Shown in pieces: positions 7,140 to 9,284 of a DNA stretch of 9,284 nucleotides. The stretch's first letter is position 1; each line of letters starts with the position of its first letter. Location: contig CALCVP010000026.1 in the NCBI GenBank assembly GCA_937907705.1, positions 1 to 9,284 of the forward strand, given 5' to 3'. The position numbers and the translations under genes were made by a program. The notes beneath the pieces were generated by a model, which was given only the letters and a program-made list of their open reading frames with translations, ran no database searches and was not told the DNA's origin. The stretch is from an uncultured Prevotella sp. (GTDB lineage: Bacteria > Bacteroidota > Bacteroidia > Bacteroidales > Bacteroidaceae).

Positions 7140-7745
7140 TCAAAAATGAATATTCTTAATGGCGATTTCCCGTTTGCCAAACTCAATCATCGCATTGAAA
7201 AGACCCACTTTCTGAGCATCTCGCAAATCTGCCAATGTGATGTCCGCCTCCTGAATAACGCCCAATTCCAATAAGTTAGCTCTTTTTGTACCGGCCAACA
7301 GTGGATGTTTCGGGGTTATCCAACGTCTACCATCATATACAGCAATATTTGTAAACGATGTGTCTGTTACAAGCTCATGCTTGACAATGATAATATCATC
7401 ACTATTATTTTTTTTGGAAGACAGAATGTTCAACCTTTCGCGATTGGTACTTTTAAAATTGTACTCTATGGTATCATCAAGGACCACTTGCAGAGAATTT
7501 ATCTCTCGTATTGTGTATGGACTATATTCTACGGTTTCTATTCCGCTCTCGCCATATACAACTCTTGCTTTGTATAAATCCATGTAGCCCTGCGGTATGA
7601 CAATGCGATCTAACATTGGTACGGGGGCAAGACAAAGTGAAGGAAAGAAATGACGGATTGTTTTTTCCATTCTTTCTTGATGATAGGCTATATTCTGTAC
7701 GTTACCATCTTCTATCTTTATAGTTTCTACAAATTGTTGTGCCAT
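7140..7745 (-). CDS. pabC: Aminodeoxychorismate lyase, class IV PLP enzyme (PabC)
   Basis: The 201-aa protein belongs to the fold-type IV PLP enzymes. As PabC it would split 4-amino-4-deoxychorismate into p-aminobenzoate and pyruvate for folate synthesis. The likely PLP lysine is Lys98 in YNFKSTNRERLN. Arg25 (YHQERM) and Arg61 (KARVVY) are the usual N-domain arginines. VTDTSFTNIAVYDG (126-139) and the phosphate-side LLAGTKR (149-155) are typical of the family. It is shorter than E. coli PabC (about 269 aa), having a compact N-terminal part, a size I recall for Bacteroidota homologues. Class IV members are hard to separate by motif alone; a branched-chain or D-amino-acid transaminase would normally be longer. 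Its position 9 nt after pabB strongly supports the lyase role. The two are surely co-transcribed. Confidence 0.85.
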   Translation of the reverse strand: MAQQFVETIKIEDGNVQNIAYHQERMEKTIRHFFPSLCLAPVPMLDRIVIPQGYMDLYKARVVYGESGIETVEYSPYTIREINSLQVVLDDTIEYNFKSTNRERLNILSSKKNNSDDIIIVKHELVTDTSFTNIAVYDGRRWITPKHPLLAGTKRANLLELGVIQEADITLADLRDAQKVGLFNAMIEFGKREIAIKNIHF

Positions 7746-7754
7746 ACTTGTATC

Positions 7755-8747
7755 TTATTCTATAGGAAGATATATTTTCTGTAGTACTTCCTCATATTCC
7801 TTTCTACAGTCGCTTTTGGCTGTAATTCCCCCTCCAGCCTTGAAATACAAACCTGCTTCATTCTGCTCAAGAAAGCGTATCATCACTGCTGAATTAAGTT
7901 CTCCATTGTTGCATATTCCCATAACTCCAGTATAAAAGCCACGGTCATACCCTTCTGCCTCGTGAATTATTTCCATCGTTTTGTTCTTTGGCGCACCTGT
8001 AATAGAGCCAGCAGGCAATATAGCATCTAATATGTCGCCCATGTGACGTTGATAGCCCACAGGTAACTTACCGCTGATTTCAGAACTTGTCTGAAGAATG
8101 TTCCCTTTGTTGGTGTGTAGTGTATCTATATATCGGTACTTGTCTACTCTTACGTCTTCTGCTATGCAGCTTAAGTCATTGCGTATCAAATCCACAATGG
8201 TGGCGTGTTCCGCTGCTTCTTTTTTATCTTTCATCAGCACGTGTTTGGCATTTGGTATAGAAGCATCAAGTGTACCTTTCATTGGATATGAGAAAATTCT
8301 CTTATTGTTTATTGTTATAAAGGCTTCTGGTGAGAAGCATACGAATTGGCTGCTGCAATCTGTATTGTTTTTCAGGAACATCTTGTATTTACCGTTTGCC
8401 CGAAAGAAAATTTCCCGAAGCGATAAATTACAATCCACAGCCACCTTGCATGTAAGATTAACAAGATAGCTATTCCCCAACATAATGTTGTGCTTGACAA
8501 TTTCAAAACTTTTCTTGTAGTCCTCAAATTTTAACTTCGCAATGTTCCACTTCGGCCGTTTGAAAGAAACATTTTGAAAATCCATCTTAGCATTAGTAAC
8601 ACCGCAAAAATCATATAAGCACTCATTTGGGTCTATATCTGCTAACTTCCGTATATATGCCTCCGTCCCTGCATAATTGACAACAAAAAGGAAAGGTTCT
8701 TTTCCTTCAGCCATGCTATTAAGACTGTCTATAATATTTTGTTTCAT
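7755..8747 (-). CDS. pabB: Aminodeoxychorismate synthase component I (PabB)
   Basis: This 330-aa chorismate-utilising enzyme should convert chorismate and ammonia into 4-amino-4-deoxychorismate, the first committed step to p-aminobenzoate. The PMKGT motif (155-159) carries Lys157, the lysine that marks PabB; anthranilate synthase TrpE has Ala there. Also visible are EHATIVDLIRNDL (180-192), LPAGSITGAPK (244-254), GGGI (305-308) and the C-terminal E-EE---K metal-binding helix (317-324). E. coli PabB has about 450 aa. Here the N-terminal region is cut to about 70 residues, so the tryptophan-binding subdomain of the larger enzyme is largely absent. The glutaminase subunit PabA is not encoded in the window and must come from elsewhere (perhaps shared with TrpG) or be replaced by free ammonia. 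The start is the first ATG with family-like sequence following. No consensus promoter is clear upstream. Confidence 0.9.
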   Translation of the reverse strand: MKQNIIDSLNSMAEGKEPFLFVVNYAGTEAYIRKLADIDPNECLYDFCGVTNAKMDFQNVSFKRPKWNIAKLKFEDYKKSFEIVKHNIMLGNSYLVNLTCKVAVDCNLSLREIFFRANGKYKMFLKNNTDCSSQFVCFSPEAFITINNKRIFSYPMKGTLDASIPNAKHVLMKDKKEAAEHATIVDLIRNDLSCIAEDVRVDKYRYIDTLHTNKGNILQTSSEISGKLPVGYQRHMGDILDAILPAGSITGAPKNKTMEIIHEAEGYDRGFYTGVMGICNNGELNSAVMIRFLEQNEAGLYFKAGGGITAKSDCRKEYEEVLQKIYLPIE

Positions 8748-8822
8748 TCGTGTTAAAATTGCACAAATACATCATTTTAAGGATGAACGAACATTCAGAA
8801 TTTAAATTCATTCTTTTATTAG

Positions 8823-8856
8823 AAAAAGTTCAAATTTTACTGATTTTCAACTTTTT
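8823..8856. terminator. Weak AT-rich hairpin between the HD gene and pabB
   Basis: AAAAAGTT (8823-8830) pairs with AACTTTTT (8849-8856). Three more A-T pairs inside (8832-8834 with 8845-8847) follow a C-C mismatch. On the minus strand it lies 56 nt past the HD gene's stop and ends in T5, resembling an intrinsic terminator. The stem has only two G-C pairs, so termination would be partial at best. Confidence 0.4.
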
Positions 8857-8911
8857 GTTGATCCTTTATAAAAGAAGTTTATTATAACAATAATCTTTAG
8901 CTAACAACCAT

Positions 8912-9284
8912 TTACTCTGCTATTTCTTCCTCATATAATTGATTAAATATTTGCCTTAGGGTAATTTTATTCAGCAATATTTTTCTTATTTCATACAACT
9001 TTTCTTCGTTCTCAGATCCTGATATCCATAGTTTTATATAGCCCGTTGTTGAGTATTTTTCATTTAAATGCTGTATAAAGCGTTTCCATTGCTCTTCTTT
9101 GTTCTTTTCCGGATAATGAGATAGCCCAAACATTATAGTTCTTCTAAATACCATTGTCGGTTCCAAATCTCTATCTGCTTCTGCAACAATTTTTCCGTAG
9201 ATACTTCTTGGTGCATGAGATGCTGAAGCTCTATGATCCTCTACCGCTTCTTTCATTATTTTAATTTGCCCGCCATTAAACCAT
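8912..9284 (-). CDS. HD-domain phosphohydrolase-like protein, C-terminal part (runs off window)
   Basis: The reading frame is open to the window edge: nine codons (WFNGGQIKI) precede the first visible ATG at 9256. That methionine is therefore probably internal and the true start lies beyond 9284. The visible 123 residues contain VEDHRAS, PRSIYGKIVAEADRD and a helical tail. This is the later half of an HD domain, with the last metal-binding Asp in AEADRD. The His and His-Asp pair that define the superfamily would lie in the missing part. HD proteins are metal-dependent phosphohydrolases acting on nucleotides or related phosphates; the substrate cannot be told from this piece. The protein is probably cytoplasmic. 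It precedes pabB by 164 nt on the same strand, with a weak hairpin between, so co-transcription is possible but not shown. Confidence 0.78.
   Translation of the reverse strand, partial: WFNGGQIKIMKEAVEDHRASASHAPRSIYGKIVAEADRDLEPTMVFRRTIMFGLSHYPEKNKEEQWKRFIQHLNEKYSTTGYIKLWISGSENEEKLYEIRKILLNKITLRQIFNQLYEEEIAE

Noticed and set aside
7305..7587. Two overlapping plus-strand ORFs inside pabC
   Set aside because: Both are antisense shadows of pabC with low-complexity, Ile/Tyr/Ser-rich translations.
8098..8469. 123-codon plus-strand ORF inside pabB
   Set aside because: It is antisense to a well-conserved coding region with intact PabB motifs, has no promoter and encodes no recognisable domain.
8748..8790. 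Possible pabB promoter, TGTATTTG at 8771-8764
   Set aside because: The second base departs from TAnnTTTG and no -33 TTTG is found at the expected spacing.
1..9284. A new defence, mobile or biosynthetic system
   Set aside because: Every sizeable gene belongs to a recognisable metabolic, peptidase or radical SAM family, and no toxin-antitoxin, nuclease, integrase or repeat array is visible.

Overview
The window looks like ordinary chromosome from a Bacteroidota bacterium, most likely Bacteroidales and Prevotella-like. Four things point there: the AT-rich DNA, start sites without clear Shine-Dalgarno sequences, promoters of the TTTG-N19/20-TAnnTTTG type, and the proteins themselves (a secreted dipeptidyl peptidase IV, a PurF-like protein starting MGGFFG, and a short PabB next to PabC). 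I see no insertion sequence, tRNA, rRNA, CRISPR array or phage gene.

Layout from left to right. Positions 1-77 hold no supportable gene. A perfect 19-bp stem (78-125) forms a bidirectional terminator. The dipeptidyl peptidase IV gene (152-2359) is on the minus strand. A divergent intergenic region (2360-2755) carries three separate dyads and a good promoter for a plus-strand YhcC-type radical SAM gene (2756-3673). That gene converges on a PurF-like phosphoribosyltransferase gene (3746-5179, minus), and the two share a hairpin terminator (3680-3720) whose T-run serves the minus strand. Next, all on the minus strand, come a long-chain acyl-CoA synthetase (5324-6985), the PABA genes pabC (7140-7745) and pabB (7755-8747), and the C-terminal part of an HD-domain protein (8912-9284) whose start lies beyond the right edge.

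How the genes relate. pabB and pabC are 9 nt apart and encode consecutive steps from chorismate to p-aminobenzoate, the folate precursor. The glutaminase partner PabA is not in the window. The PurF-like protein keeps the PRPP site and putative [4Fe-4S] cysteines of B. subtilis-type PurF but lacks the N-terminal catalytic cysteine and other glutaminase residues. The acyl-CoA synthetase has its own near-consensus promoter overlapped by a 9-bp dyad. The peptidase, radical SAM and HD genes have no evident functional link to the others.

I found no convincing new multi-gene system. The best leads are the glutaminase-degenerate PurF homologue, the missing A10 lysine position in the acyl-CoA synthetase, and the dyads around two promoters.
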